64,000 bases of DNA from Capsulimonas corticalis (GTDB lineage: Bacteria > Armatimonadota > Armatimonadia > Armatimonadales > Capsulimonadaceae), in assembly GCF_003574315.2 (NCBI RefSeq), contig NZ_AP025739.1, positions 4,898,001 through 4,962,000 on the forward strand. The letters run 5' to 3'. The notes beneath the pieces are model-generated. The model was given only the letters and a program-made list of their open reading frames with translations. It did not search any database and was not told the origin of the DNA. Positions 25,518 through 33,061 of the stretch are shown here, piece after piece. The translations under genes were made by a program, and so were the position numbers. Numbering within the stretch: the stretch's first letter is position 1; each line of letters opens with the position of its first letter.

Positions 25518-27053
25518 ATGCTTGGCGAAAAGATTCACGTGCCAATCCTTTGCATTCGATCCTCCATCGCCTCCGAGCATCTCATGGACCCCCTCGAAGG
25601 GACCTCAAGCTATATCTTCGAATACTTCGACTCCCAGGTCGAATTGGAAGGCGAGGATGGGGTGCGGGAATATCCGGGAAACGTCTGTATCCTTTATGCG
25701 CCGGGCCAGAGGCAGCTTTACAGGACATCCAAAAGCGTCAGTCACACATGGTTTCATGTGAGCGGCGAGGGGCTGGAAGAGTGCCTGCGGAGATATGAAA
25801 TTCCCACAAATCGGGCGATGGCGGGACCGTTCGAATCGCTGGCGCTGGCGACTTTTCTGGAGGATGTGCGCCGCCATCACGTGCAGCGGGAGCCATACTG
25901 GGAAGACGCCGTGACGCTGCTGTGCCGGACGTTTCTGCGCAATCTCTCTCGCGCGATCTCCCATGGGGTCGTGATGGCGCCGCCGTCGCTCTATCAAAAG
26001 GAAACCTTGATGAGCCTGCGGCGGCTGCGCGCCCACGTCCATTCCAACTTGAAGCACCGATGGAGCATCGACGAGATGGCCTCGCTCGTGCATATGAGCT
26101 CGTCGCATTATCGCAAAACCTTCGCGCATTACTTCGGGGCCAGTCCAATCGAAGACCTGATCAACGCGCGGGTGCGGCAGTCCAAGCTGCTGCTGCGCAA
26201 TTCGACGATGTCGGTCACCGGGATCGCCGAATACTGCGGTTTCACCAGCGCGTCGCAGTTCCATGTCTGCTTTCGCAAGCATACCGGCGGCTCTCCGGGC
26301 GAATTCATCAAGACGGAGCGGCCGTTGTCCGTGGACGAGGGCGCGCGGCCTTCGGCGCATGCGGACGAAGATGTGGACGATCTCTCGCTGCTCTATCTGG
26401 AGCCCGTGGGCTACTGGCGGTTCGACGATGATGAGGCGGGCTGCGATCAGGACTATCACTTTCGCTACAGCCGGGCGATCTTTCACCATGGCGCCGTGTT
26501 AGGCTCCGGGCCGCACGGCGGGGGCGCGCTGCGGGTGGACGGCGTGCGGTCCTATGCGGAAGTCGCCGAGCCGGTGGTCGATACCGCGCAGAGCTTTACC
26601 GTGTGCGCCTGGGTGCTCATCGAAGACGAGGACCCAGGCGCCGAGTGGATGACCGCCGTGAGTGTGGGTAATGACGACCATTGCAGTTTTTATCTCCAAT
26701 ACTGCGCGCCGGAAGACCGTTTCATGTTTACCGTCACGTATTCCGAAACCGACTTCACCACGATCCACGCGCGCGGCGCGGCGAAGCCGGACAAGAAGCG
26801 GTGGACGCATCTTGTCGGCGTTCACGACGGCGAGAAGCGCCAGATAACGCTCTGGGAAAATGGCGAGCTGAGCGAGACGCTTCCGTTTGAGACGCCCTGG
26901 GCCGCGCCGGGGCCGACGCGCTTTGGGGCAGGGGTGTATTGGGGCGCCCTGGTGGACTTCTGGGCAGGGCGGATCGCCGAGATCCGTTTCTTTGACCGGG
27001 CGCTGTCGCCTGCCGAAATCCGGACGGTTTACGGTCACTCCCGAGGCGAATAA
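25518..27053 (+). CDS. AraC-family regulator fused to a C-terminal LamG-like domain
   Basis: This encodes 511 residues from ATG 25518, 8 bases after GGAGGA (25504-25509). GTG 25479 would add 13 residues and lacks such a site. Residues 1-150 are a small effector domain like that of the next gene. Residues of about 167-270 hold the two AraC helix-turn-helix motifs (SIDEMASLVHMSSSHYRKTF; VTGIAEYCGFTSASQFHVCF). Residues of about 295-511 are a concanavalin/LamG-type jelly roll (PVGYWRFDDDE; QSFTVCAWVLIEDED; KRWTHLVGVHDGEKRQITLW; GRIAEIRFFDRALSPAEIRTVY), normally an extracellular sugar- or ligand-binding fold. No signal or membrane segment is seen, so the LamG part must be cytoplasmic. It probably controls nearby glycosidase genes. 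Confidence 0.85.
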   Translation: MLGEKIHVPILCIRSSIASEHLMDPLEGTSSYIFEYFDSQVELEGEDGVREYPGNVCILYAPGQRQLYRTSKSVSHTWFHVSGEGLEECLRRYEIPTNRAMAGPFESLALATFLEDVRRHHVQREPYWEDAVTLLCRTFLRNLSRAISHGVVMAPPSLYQKETLMSLRRLRAHVHSNLKHRWSIDEMASLVHMSSSHYRKTFAHYFGASPIEDLINARVRQSKLLLRNSTMSVTGIAEYCGFTSASQFHVCFRKHTGGSPGEFIKTERPLSVDEGARPSAHADEDVDDLSLLYLEPVGYWRFDDDEAGCDQDYHFRYSRAIFHHGAVLGSGPHGGGALRVDGVRSYAEVAEPVVDTAQSFTVCAWVLIEDEDPGAEWMTAVSVGNDDHCSFYLQYCAPEDRFMFTVTYSETDFTTIHARGAAKPDKKRWTHLVGVHDGEKRQITLWENGELSETLPFETPWAAPGPTRFGAGVYWGALVDFWAGRIAEIRFFDRALSPAEIRTVYGHSRGE

Positions 27054-27056
27054 ACG

Positions 27057-27863
27057 ATGGGCGCGGATTTCGTGGATGGAAAAATCGATGTCGTCGCCTC
27101 GGGGATCCGGCCGTCGCATCCTCCGGATTTCAAGATCGATTGGCCGGTCGGCAACAAAGAATATGGGTTTGTCCAATTCCACGAACCCGTGATCCTGGAG
27201 GACTGCGCCGGACGACGGGAGCGCCCTGCGGGAACCTGTATCGTATACATGCCCTTCCAGCCCAGGTACTACCGGGCGCGGCAGGGGAGCCTGGAGCATA
27301 CCTGGATACTCGCCATCGGCTCCGGCGTGTCCGATTGCCTGGCCGAATATGCGATCCCGACCAACACGGCGCTGGAGCTGGGGGAACTGGAGTTTCTGGA
27401 GCCCTACATCCACAGTGTCCGTCTGGAGCGCCTGCATCTGCATCACCATTATGAAGATGCGATCACGGATCTTTCACGGGAGTTCTTGCGCAGGATCGGA
27501 GTGCTCATCGCCCAGGCCGCTGAGCCTTTGACCGTGATCCAGCGGCGGCGGGCGGATATGCTCAACGAGATTCGGCTCGCCGTGCACTCCGATATGTGCC
27601 GCCGGTGGACCGTGCCCGAGATGGCGGCGATCAGCGGGCTGAACGCCACTAGGTTCGCCACGGAGTACACCAAGCAGTTCGGCGCCAGCCCGATTGACGA
27701 TCTGATCGACGCGCGCCTCAGACGCGCGGAATTTCTGCTCAAGCACCGCTCGCTCACGGTTAAGCAGATCTCGGTGGAGTGCGGCTTCACCAGTCCGGAG
27801 CACTTCAACCGTCTGTTTCATGCCCGGCGCGGCTACTCGCCCGGCCAGTTCCGCAAGCTCTGA
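27057..27863 (+). CDS. AraC-family transcriptional regulator
   Basis: This encodes 268 residues from ATG 27057, 3 bases after the stop of the preceding AraC gene, so translation is likely coupled. Residues 1-150 form an effector domain with the same plan as its neighbour (both have GxCIVYMP/NVCILYAPGQ, H-TW and a Cys/Leu-rich helix then EYAIPTN/RYEIPTN). The two DNA-binding motifs are at about 172-265 (TVPEMAAISGLNATRFATEY; VKQISVECGFTSPEHFNRLF) and end with the usual GYSPGQFRKL. It lacks the LamG part. The pair look like a tandem duplication with domain gain in the first copy. Targets are unknown; sugar-dependent activation of the flanking secreted enzymes is inferred. Confidence 0.88.
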   Translation: MGADFVDGKIDVVASGIRPSHPPDFKIDWPVGNKEYGFVQFHEPVILEDCAGRRERPAGTCIVYMPFQPRYYRARQGSLEHTWILAIGSGVSDCLAEYAIPTNTALELGELEFLEPYIHSVRLERLHLHHHYEDAITDLSREFLRRIGVLIAQAAEPLTVIQRRRADMLNEIRLAVHSDMCRRWTVPEMAAISGLNATRFATEYTKQFGASPIDDLIDARLRRAEFLLKHRSLTVKQISVECGFTSPEHFNRLFHARRGYSPGQFRKL

Positions 27864-27923
27864 ACGCTGTCGTCTGACGAGGCGGCATATGAGAATTGAT
27901 CAAGAATTGCGCCACATTCATAC

Positions 27924-27953
27924 TTGCGCGGAAAGAACGCCGAGTGTTACAAT
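27924..27953 (+). promoter_or_regulatory. Sigma-70-like promoter for the DUF1559 pseudopilin
   Basis: TTGCGC (27924-27929) and TACAAT (27948-27953) are 18 bases apart. The start codon at 27993 lies 40 bases downstream with GCAGGTG as ribosome site. The -35 box is imperfect. Confidence 0.5.
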
Positions 27954-27992
27954 TGGCAACTGAAACGATTCGTAGAAAGCAGGTGAATAATC

Positions 27993-28775
27993 ATGAAGAC
28001 CAATCCAAAGACTATCGGTTTCACGTTGATCGAGCTTCTAGTAGTAATAGCAATAATTGCTATTCTTGCCGCAATTTTATTTCCTGTCTTTGCCCAGGCG
28101 CGGGAGAAAGCGCGCACCATCGCCTGTCTGAGCAATCTCAAGCAAATAGGGATCGCCACCATGCAGTACACCCAAGACTACGACGAGCGCTTTATGTACG
28201 AGTATCGCGACGAAAATGGCGGCGGTACGGCATGGCCGAATAATCCGCCGATACTGCCGAACGGGCAGCTCGCGGGCTGGTATACGGCGCCGCTCAACAA
28301 TCTCGCCAGCTCCAACTGGGCGTATGAATTGCAGCCCTATCTCAAGAATACGCAGGTGATGTCCTGCCCGTCCGCCCCGGACCAGCAGGGGTGGAACCCG
28401 CCGACCAGCACGGACCGGATCAGCTATATCGCCACCTCTTATGTGCTGGACGGATTCACAAATCCGGGAACGCCGATCAATCTCGCGAAGATCGTTGCGC
28501 CCTCGGATTTGATCCTGGTTTTCGACGGCGGCAACGTCACGAAAGTCGCGCAGATCCAGGGATGGAACGGATACGATTTCAACAATCGCTGCGTGGTCAA
28601 CAATAACTTCCAGCCCAGCAACGGCGTGTGTCCGCAGTGCTGGGGCGACTGGATTGCGCGCCACCAGGGCGGCCGCAACTACAGCTTCGCGGACGGTCAC
28701 GCGAAGTGGTTTACGGATTCCAATATATATATCACCACCCATCCTGATCGATGGGATGGTTCTTGCCAGAAATAG
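27993..28775 (+). CDS. Type II/IV pseudopilin-like DUF1559 protein
   Basis: This encodes 260 residues. The N-terminus has the prepilin peptidase signal: a short basic leader, cleavage after Gly9 in [21 protein letters not shown], with Glu at mature position 5 and a hydrophobic helix to about residue 30. Then comes [17 protein letters not shown] with a Tyr-rich segment, typical of DUF1559 proteins. The C-terminus has H-X9-DG ([13 protein letters not shown]), the mark of the H-X9-DG group abundant in Planctomycetes and Armatimonadota. These proteins are thought to be assembled or exported through a type II-like system; their precise role is unknown. It is a stand-alone gene with its own promoter and a strong terminator. 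Confidence 0.9.
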   Translation: MKTNPKTIGFTLIELLVVIAIIAILAAILFPVFAQAREKARTIACLSNLKQIGIATMQYTQDYDERFMYEYRDENGGGTAWPNNPPILPNGQLAGWYTAPLNNLASSNWAYELQPYLKNTQVMSCPSAPDQQGWNPPTSTDRISYIATSYVLDGFTNPGTPINLAKIVAPSDLILVFDGGNVTKVAQIQGWNGYDFNNRCVVNNNFQPSNGVCPQCWGDWIARHQGGRNYSFADGHAKWFTDSNIYITTHPDRWDGSCQK

Positions 28776-28785
28776 TCGTGGAGCA

Positions 28786-28826
28786 TTCGCTTTCATCTCC
28801 CTTTGGGAGATGAAAGCGAAATTTTC
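28786..28826 (+). terminator. Rho-independent-type terminator after the pseudopilin gene
   Basis: A perfect 16 bp stem (28786-28801 with 28805-28820) with a TTT loop is followed by ATTTTC. It lies 11 bases after the pseudopilin stop. Confidence 0.8.
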
Positions 28827-28877
28827 GATATATTACTATTGATATCATTGCAACTCAGAAAGATAAAGGAGAGAATA

Positions 28878-30542
28878 ATGCCGAAGTTATTCCGTCATGC
28901 GCGTTTCGCCGCTGCGCTCTTATGCGTCGCTTCCACGATCTGTCCCCGGCCAGCCCTTGCCGGCAGCCCTCCAGGGGATGTCGTCGGCAAGCTTACCGCC
29001 GCCTATCAGGGGTACTTTAGCTGCAAAGAGCCGACGGCTCCAGATGGACAGGGATGGATCCATTGGTCGTATGACGTCAACAGCCCTCCCAGCTTGACCA
29101 ACTACAGCTGTTCCTCGTGGCCCGACATGCGCCCGTACACCACCGGGACTTACGCCACGAGCTGTCCTAACTTCGGCAACGGTCAGCCCGCGAAGCTCTT
29201 TACCTCCTACAACTCGTCCATCGTCAGCACGCATCTGAATTGGATGAAGCAGAACGGCATGGCGACCGTGGCGATCGGCCGGTTCGATCCCGTCGGGATT
29301 TCCGGTCCGACAACACAGGCGCAGCTGATTCAGGCGGCGGCGCCGGCGGCTGGGATGAAGTACTACATCAGCTACGATCTCTCGGGCTGGAACAACTTCT
29401 CAACCGAGCTGCCCGCCGATTGGACGAACGTCATCGTCAATCAGCTTCATATGCCGACGAACGCAAACTATGCGAAGCAAAACGGCAAACCCGTCGTCGA
29501 GGTCTGGGGCTTGGGGAACGTTAACGCCCACAACGGAACGCCCGCAAGCGAATTGGCGCTGGTAAATTGGCTGAAGTCGCAGGGCTGCTACGTCATCGGC
29601 GGAGTCTCCCATGCATGGCGATGGGGAACGGATATGCAGCCGTTTGTCTCGGTTTTTCAGGCGTGCAATATGATTCAGCCTTGGCAAATCGGAGTCGTCG
29701 GCGACATTGCCAGCGTGGACAGTAATAAGAGCGCACAGGCGGACGACCTTGCCTGGTGCAACAGCAACGGCGTCGACTATGAATGCTGTATTCTTCCCGG
29801 CGATATCAGCGTCCACCAGCGCCAGCATGGCAATTTGATGTGGGAAGAATTCGCGAATCTCCGATCCATCGGCGTTCAGAGCGGCTTCATCACGATGTTC
29901 GACGAGTTCGGCGAAGGGAATCAAATCATGCCGACTGCCGAGGACGCCAGCATGAGCCCGACCAATCCGTCAGGAATTACGATCCCCGCTGCGAACGCCA
30001 ATCACTTCTGGACGCTCGACGAGGACGGAACGCACTGTTCGTCGGATTATTACATGCGGCTGACGGCCGACGGCGGCAAGATGCTGCAAGGGCTGATCCC
30101 GCTCACATACACACGCCCCACGCCTCCGGTCCGCAAGCTTATTCCGGGAACGGTAGTGTCGTTTCAGGCAACCGTCAACAGCAAGTACGTCTGCGCCGAC
30201 AACGCCGGGGCAAACCCGCTGATCGCCAATCGCTCCTCCGTCGGGGCATGGGAGCAGTTCCGCGTGGTCGATATGGGAAACAATAACATCGCGCTGCTGT
30301 CTCTGGCGGATAATCTGTATGTATCCGCCGATAACGCGGGAGCCAGCGCCTTGATCGCCAATCGAAGCTCCGCGGGTCAATGGGAGACCTTCTATGAGTG
30401 CGACGCCGGAAACGGCAACGTCGCGCTGCGCGCCCTCGCCGACAACCAGTTTGTCTGCGCGGACAATGCGGGCGCGAATCCGTTGATCGCCAATCGGACG
30501 ACGTATGGATTGTGGGAGACCTTTACCGTCCGAACCTATTGA
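28878..30542 (+). CDS. Secreted GH71/99-like protein with C-terminal fascin-like repeats
   Basis: This encodes 554 residues. ATG 28878 follows AAAGGAGAG and starts a signal peptide ending ALAGSPPG. Residues of about 35-410 resemble the GH71/GH99-like barrel group (WIHWSYD, MKYYISYDLSGW, KPVVEVWGLGN, and GFITMFDEFGEGNQI, whose acids may be catalytic). Residues of about 415-554 are three copies of a 45-residue unit built on FVCADNAGANPLIANR followed by W-E-F, the pattern of a fascin-like beta-trefoil, which often binds sugar. It probably acts on alpha-linked polysaccharide such as alpha-1,3-glucan or mannan; this is inferred from family resemblance only. Confidence 0.75.
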   Translation: MPKLFRHARFAAALLCVASTICPRPALAGSPPGDVVGKLTAAYQGYFSCKEPTAPDGQGWIHWSYDVNSPPSLTNYSCSSWPDMRPYTTGTYATSCPNFGNGQPAKLFTSYNSSIVSTHLNWMKQNGMATVAIGRFDPVGISGPTTQAQLIQAAAPAAGMKYYISYDLSGWNNFSTELPADWTNVIVNQLHMPTNANYAKQNGKPVVEVWGLGNVNAHNGTPASELALVNWLKSQGCYVIGGVSHAWRWGTDMQPFVSVFQACNMIQPWQIGVVGDIASVDSNKSAQADDLAWCNSNGVDYECCILPGDISVHQRQHGNLMWEEFANLRSIGVQSGFITMFDEFGEGNQIMPTAEDASMSPTNPSGITIPAANANHFWTLDEDGTHCSSDYYMRLTADGGKMLQGLIPLTYTRPTPPVRKLIPGTVVSFQATVNSKYVCADNAGANPLIANRSSVGAWEQFRVVDMGNNNIALLSLADNLYVSADNAGASALIANRSSAGQWETFYECDAGNGNVALRALADNQFVCADNAGANPLIANRTTYGLWETFTVRTY

Positions 30543-30568
30543 TGGCGAAGGAAAGAAAACACTCTCAA

Positions 30569-30610
30569 GCGTAAGGGAGGCAATGGAGCATTCCATTGCC
30601 TCCCTTACGC
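30569..30610. terminator. Long hairpin after the GH71/99-like gene
   Basis: A perfect 19 bp stem (30569-30587 with 30592-30610) has a 4-base loop GCAT. No T-run follows on the plus strand, so it may be a factor-assisted terminator or an mRNA 3' stabiliser. Confidence 0.6.
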
Positions 30611-30643
30611 ATGTCTGAAGGCAGAATTAATGTGAGTTATGTG

Positions 30644-30649
30644 TATAAT
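30644..30649 (+). promoter_or_regulatory. Candidate -10 box
   Basis: TATAAT is a perfect -10 sequence, 64 bases before GTG 30713. No convincing -35 box is placed 16-18 bases upstream. Confidence 0.35.
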
Positions 30650-30712
30650 CGACTTTGATTGCCGGCAATCGGGCCGGCGCATTGACGCTATCTCACTTTG
30701 GAGGAGCCACCT

Positions 30713-31777
30713 GTGAAAATCCGCCTGCTGCTTCTACTGATTCTTGCGCTGGTTTTCCCGACATTTGCCCGTGCGGACGATCTTGTCGGCCCGTACGTCT
30801 ACAAATCCAGCGTGCGCCTCAATACCCAGCACTATTTGGTATATTGGCCCAGTCCGACCGCGAAAGAGCCGCAATATCTTACGGGGAGCTGGGCTCCCAA
30901 ACTGAACTTCAACGTGCAGGGGCCGCTGGAAGGCGGCAGTCAGATCAGTGTCCAGTTCACCAAGCCCGGCGGCGTGAAGTGGATCCATCGCGACCTCAAA
31001 ACGGATGAAACCGACGCCGATTCCTTCCAAAGCTTCAGCCTCGACGGGATCGACCTGGACAAACAGGCGACCATGGCGACGGGAGAATTCACGCTGAACA
31101 TCGTGCTGACCAACGCGCTGAACGGAACCAACAAACCCCTTTACACCGGCAAATTCGAAGTGGCGAAGTTTCACTACGGCGCCGCGCCCAACGAAGTCCA
31201 CCAGGCCGATTACTATGTCAATCACGACTGGACGCTTCCCATCGGGCAGATGTCCTTTGACGACAATCCCGAAAACGCCGAAGCGCCGGCATTGCTGGTA
31301 AAGCTGTGGTTCCGCGGGCCTCTCGATATGCAGATGCTGGCGGGGTATCTGTATTACAACGGCAAGCAGATCAGCAGCACGAAATCGGAGGGAAATGTGT
31401 CCGCCCCGGTCGTCGTGCAGCCCGGCTCGACGCGGCCGGATTTGACCTGGTCGCGCTGCACGTTTGATTTCGCCAAAGTTTCCAAGGGACGCAATGGGGA
31501 CAGCGCCAACAATTACGACAGCATGTTTTTCCTGGACAAGCATCCGGGAGAGTATGAGATCAAAGTGCTGCGCGGCGGCAAGCTGGCCCGCAGCGCGAAG
31601 TTCACGATCGGCCCCGACGGCGCTCTGGTCGATAACGGTCTGGCGGCCTCGAACAAGATGGGCAAGGGCGTCACCCTCATCCCGGTCACGACGGATTTGA
31701 GTCAGGACGCCGGCGCCAGCATCGCCAACTATAAGTCACTGGCCTTTTACGGCAATCCGGTTGTGGGATTCCCCTAA
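30713..31777 (+). CDS. Exported protein of unknown function
   Basis: This encodes 354 residues. GTG 30713 follows GGAGG (30700-30704) and starts a textbook signal peptide (MKIRLLLLLILALVF, ending FARADD). I do not recognise the mature protein. It is beta-rich, with a segment HRDLKTDETDADSFQSF and later an alternating strand pattern (YEIKVLRGGKLARSAKFTIG) that looks like an Ig-type fold. It has no cysteine pattern, membrane anchor or lipobox. A terminator-like hairpin precedes it, so it is probably transcribed alone. It converges on the LacI gene, with 36 bases between the stops. Confidence 0.7.
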   Translation: MKIRLLLLLILALVFPTFARADDLVGPYVYKSSVRLNTQHYLVYWPSPTAKEPQYLTGSWAPKLNFNVQGPLEGGSQISVQFTKPGGVKWIHRDLKTDETDADSFQSFSLDGIDLDKQATMATGEFTLNIVLTNALNGTNKPLYTGKFEVAKFHYGAAPNEVHQADYYVNHDWTLPIGQMSFDDNPENAEAPALLVKLWFRGPLDMQMLAGYLYYNGKQISSTKSEGNVSAPVVVQPGSTRPDLTWSRCTFDFAKVSKGRNGDSANNYDSMFFLDKHPGEYEIKVLRGGKLARSAKFTIGPDGALVDNGLAASNKMGKGVTLIPVTTDLSQDAGASIANYKSLAFYGNPVVGFP

Positions 31778-31813
31778 TCTCCAAAAATCGCGTTCTCCCA
31801 AGGCTTCAGTGCG

Positions 31814-32872
31814 TTAACGGCTTGCCGGCGGGGGAGCGGTCGATTTTCGAACGATCAGGGTCGGGGCCAGCAGATGAGGCTCCGAGGAAGCGGATCCGCC
31901 GCGCAGCATCTGGACGAGCGTCCGCACTCCCTTCATTCCGATCTCGCCAAGGTCCTGGCGGATTGTGGTGAGGGGAGGGTGGACCATCGGGTCCATGCGT
32001 TCGTCATTGAAGCCGATCACGGAGAGATCGTTCGGGACTTGAACGCCGCTGTCGTGCGCGGCGCGCAGGGCGGCGATCGCCAGCGCGTCGGAGGCGGCGA
32101 AGATGGCGGTGGGGGGATGGGGCAGGCGCAGCAGCCTCAAGGTTCGTTCGTATCCCGAAGCGTCTTCATAGGTCCCAGGAAATAAATAATCGGGATCGCA
32201 GGGGGCGCCGGCGGAGGCGCAAACCTCCAGGAAGGTTTGCCGGCGGATCACGGCGCTGCTGAGGTTCTCGTCGCCGGACAGATGGGCGATTCTGCGATGT
32301 CCCAGATCGAGCAAGTGTCTTGTCGCGAGGATGGTTCCGGCCTCGTTGTCGATATCGATCGTCGGCACGCCGGATTCGCCGGACGTCGAGGAAAGGGATA
32401 CCGCCGGCAGCCCCGAAACGCCGAGGGCGGTTAAGATATCGGAGTTGTCCGACGCGGCGATGACGATGACGCCGTCAATACGCCCGTCTCGAAGCGGCCC
32501 CAGCGATTCCGAAGCGTCCTTCCAGGACTCGGTGAAGAGCAGAATATTGTACTTTTCGAGCGACGCCGCCGCGACAATGCCCTCTAACACTGCGAATGCA
32601 AACGGGTTAGCCTCGGCGAGCGTCGCGCGCCGCAGGCCGATGATGACTCCGATCGTGCGCGTCGGATGCCCCGCCAGCGTTCGTCCAATCGCATTGGGAT
32701 AGTATTGCAGCTCGCGCGCGACCTCAAGAATCCGCGCGCGTGTCGCGTCGGATACCCGCGTATTGCTGCTGGACCCGTTCAGCACGGCCGACGCCGTGGC
32801 GACTCCAATCCCCGCCTTGGCGGCGACATCCCGCAGACTTACCCGTTTGATCTTTCCTGGCTGATGGCTCAT
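31814..32872 (-). CDS. LacI-family transcriptional regulator
   Basis: This encodes 352 residues. The helix-turn-helix and hinge lie at about 10-60 (VSLRDVAAKAGIGVATASAVLNG, then ARELQYYPNAIGRTLAG). The ligand domain is a periplasmic-binding fold (TIGVIIGLRRATLAEANPF, DGVIVIAASDN, DLGHRRIAHLSGDE, PTAIFAASDALAIAALRA, LSVIGFNDERMDPMVHPPLTTIRQD). LacI proteins sense sugars and usually repress. The gene is divergent from the ADP-ribosylglycohydrolase gene, whose promoter carries a LacI-type palindrome at 33006-33021, so that gene is the likely target. No strong ribosome site is visible before the ATG. Confidence 0.92.
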   Translation of the reverse strand: MSHQPGKIKRVSLRDVAAKAGIGVATASAVLNGSSSNTRVSDATRARILEVARELQYYPNAIGRTLAGHPTRTIGVIIGLRRATLAEANPFAFAVLEGIVAAASLEKYNILLFTESWKDASESLGPLRDGRIDGVIVIAASDNSDILTALGVSGLPAVSLSSTSGESGVPTIDIDNEAGTILATRHLLDLGHRRIAHLSGDENLSSAVIRRQTFLEVCASAGAPCDPDYLFPGTYEDASGYERTLRLLRLPHPPTAIFAASDALAIAALRAAHDSGVQVPNDLSVIGFNDERMDPMVHPPLTTIRQDLGEIGMKGVRTLVQMLRGGSASSEPHLLAPTLIVRKSTAPPPASR

Positions 32873-32966
32873 TCGGTAATTTTCACAAGTGACGGACGGT
32901 CATTTTCATCGCCATCATAACATTATCTCTCGCCGACTGTCAATGTGAAATCGAATGTGAAGTCTA

Positions 32967-32995
32967 TTGACTCCCGATGCAACTCATGATAGAAT
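32967..32995 (+). promoter_or_regulatory. Sigma-70-like promoter of the ADP-ribosylglycohydrolase gene
   Basis: TTGACT (32967-32972) and TAGAAT (32990-32995) are exactly 17 bases apart. Transcription would start near 33002, about 60 bases before ATG 33062. Just upstream, AATGTGAA occurs twice with 12-base spacing at 32942-32961. Confidence 0.65.
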
Positions 32996-33005
32996 ATGTT
33001 CGGTT

Positions 33006-33021
33006 GACTAAGCGCTTGGTC
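33006..33021. promoter_or_regulatory. LacI-type operator palindrome
   Basis: GACTAAGCGCTTGGTC is a 16 bp palindrome with one mismatched pair and a central CG within AAGCGCTT, the shape of LacI/CcpA-family operators. It starts 11 bases after the -10 box, where a bound repressor would block initiation. A divergent LacI gene starts 134 bases away. Confidence 0.6.
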
Positions 33022-33061
33022 ATCGATCATTCATCAAGGCGCTCATAAGGAGCTATTGGCA

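Noticed and set aside
30620-30649. A stretch resembling the E. coli lac promoter (TTAATGTGAGTTA then TATAAT)
   Set aside because: Only a half CRP site is present, no -35 box is spaced properly, and the likeness is probably chance. I kept only the -10 box as a weak candidate.
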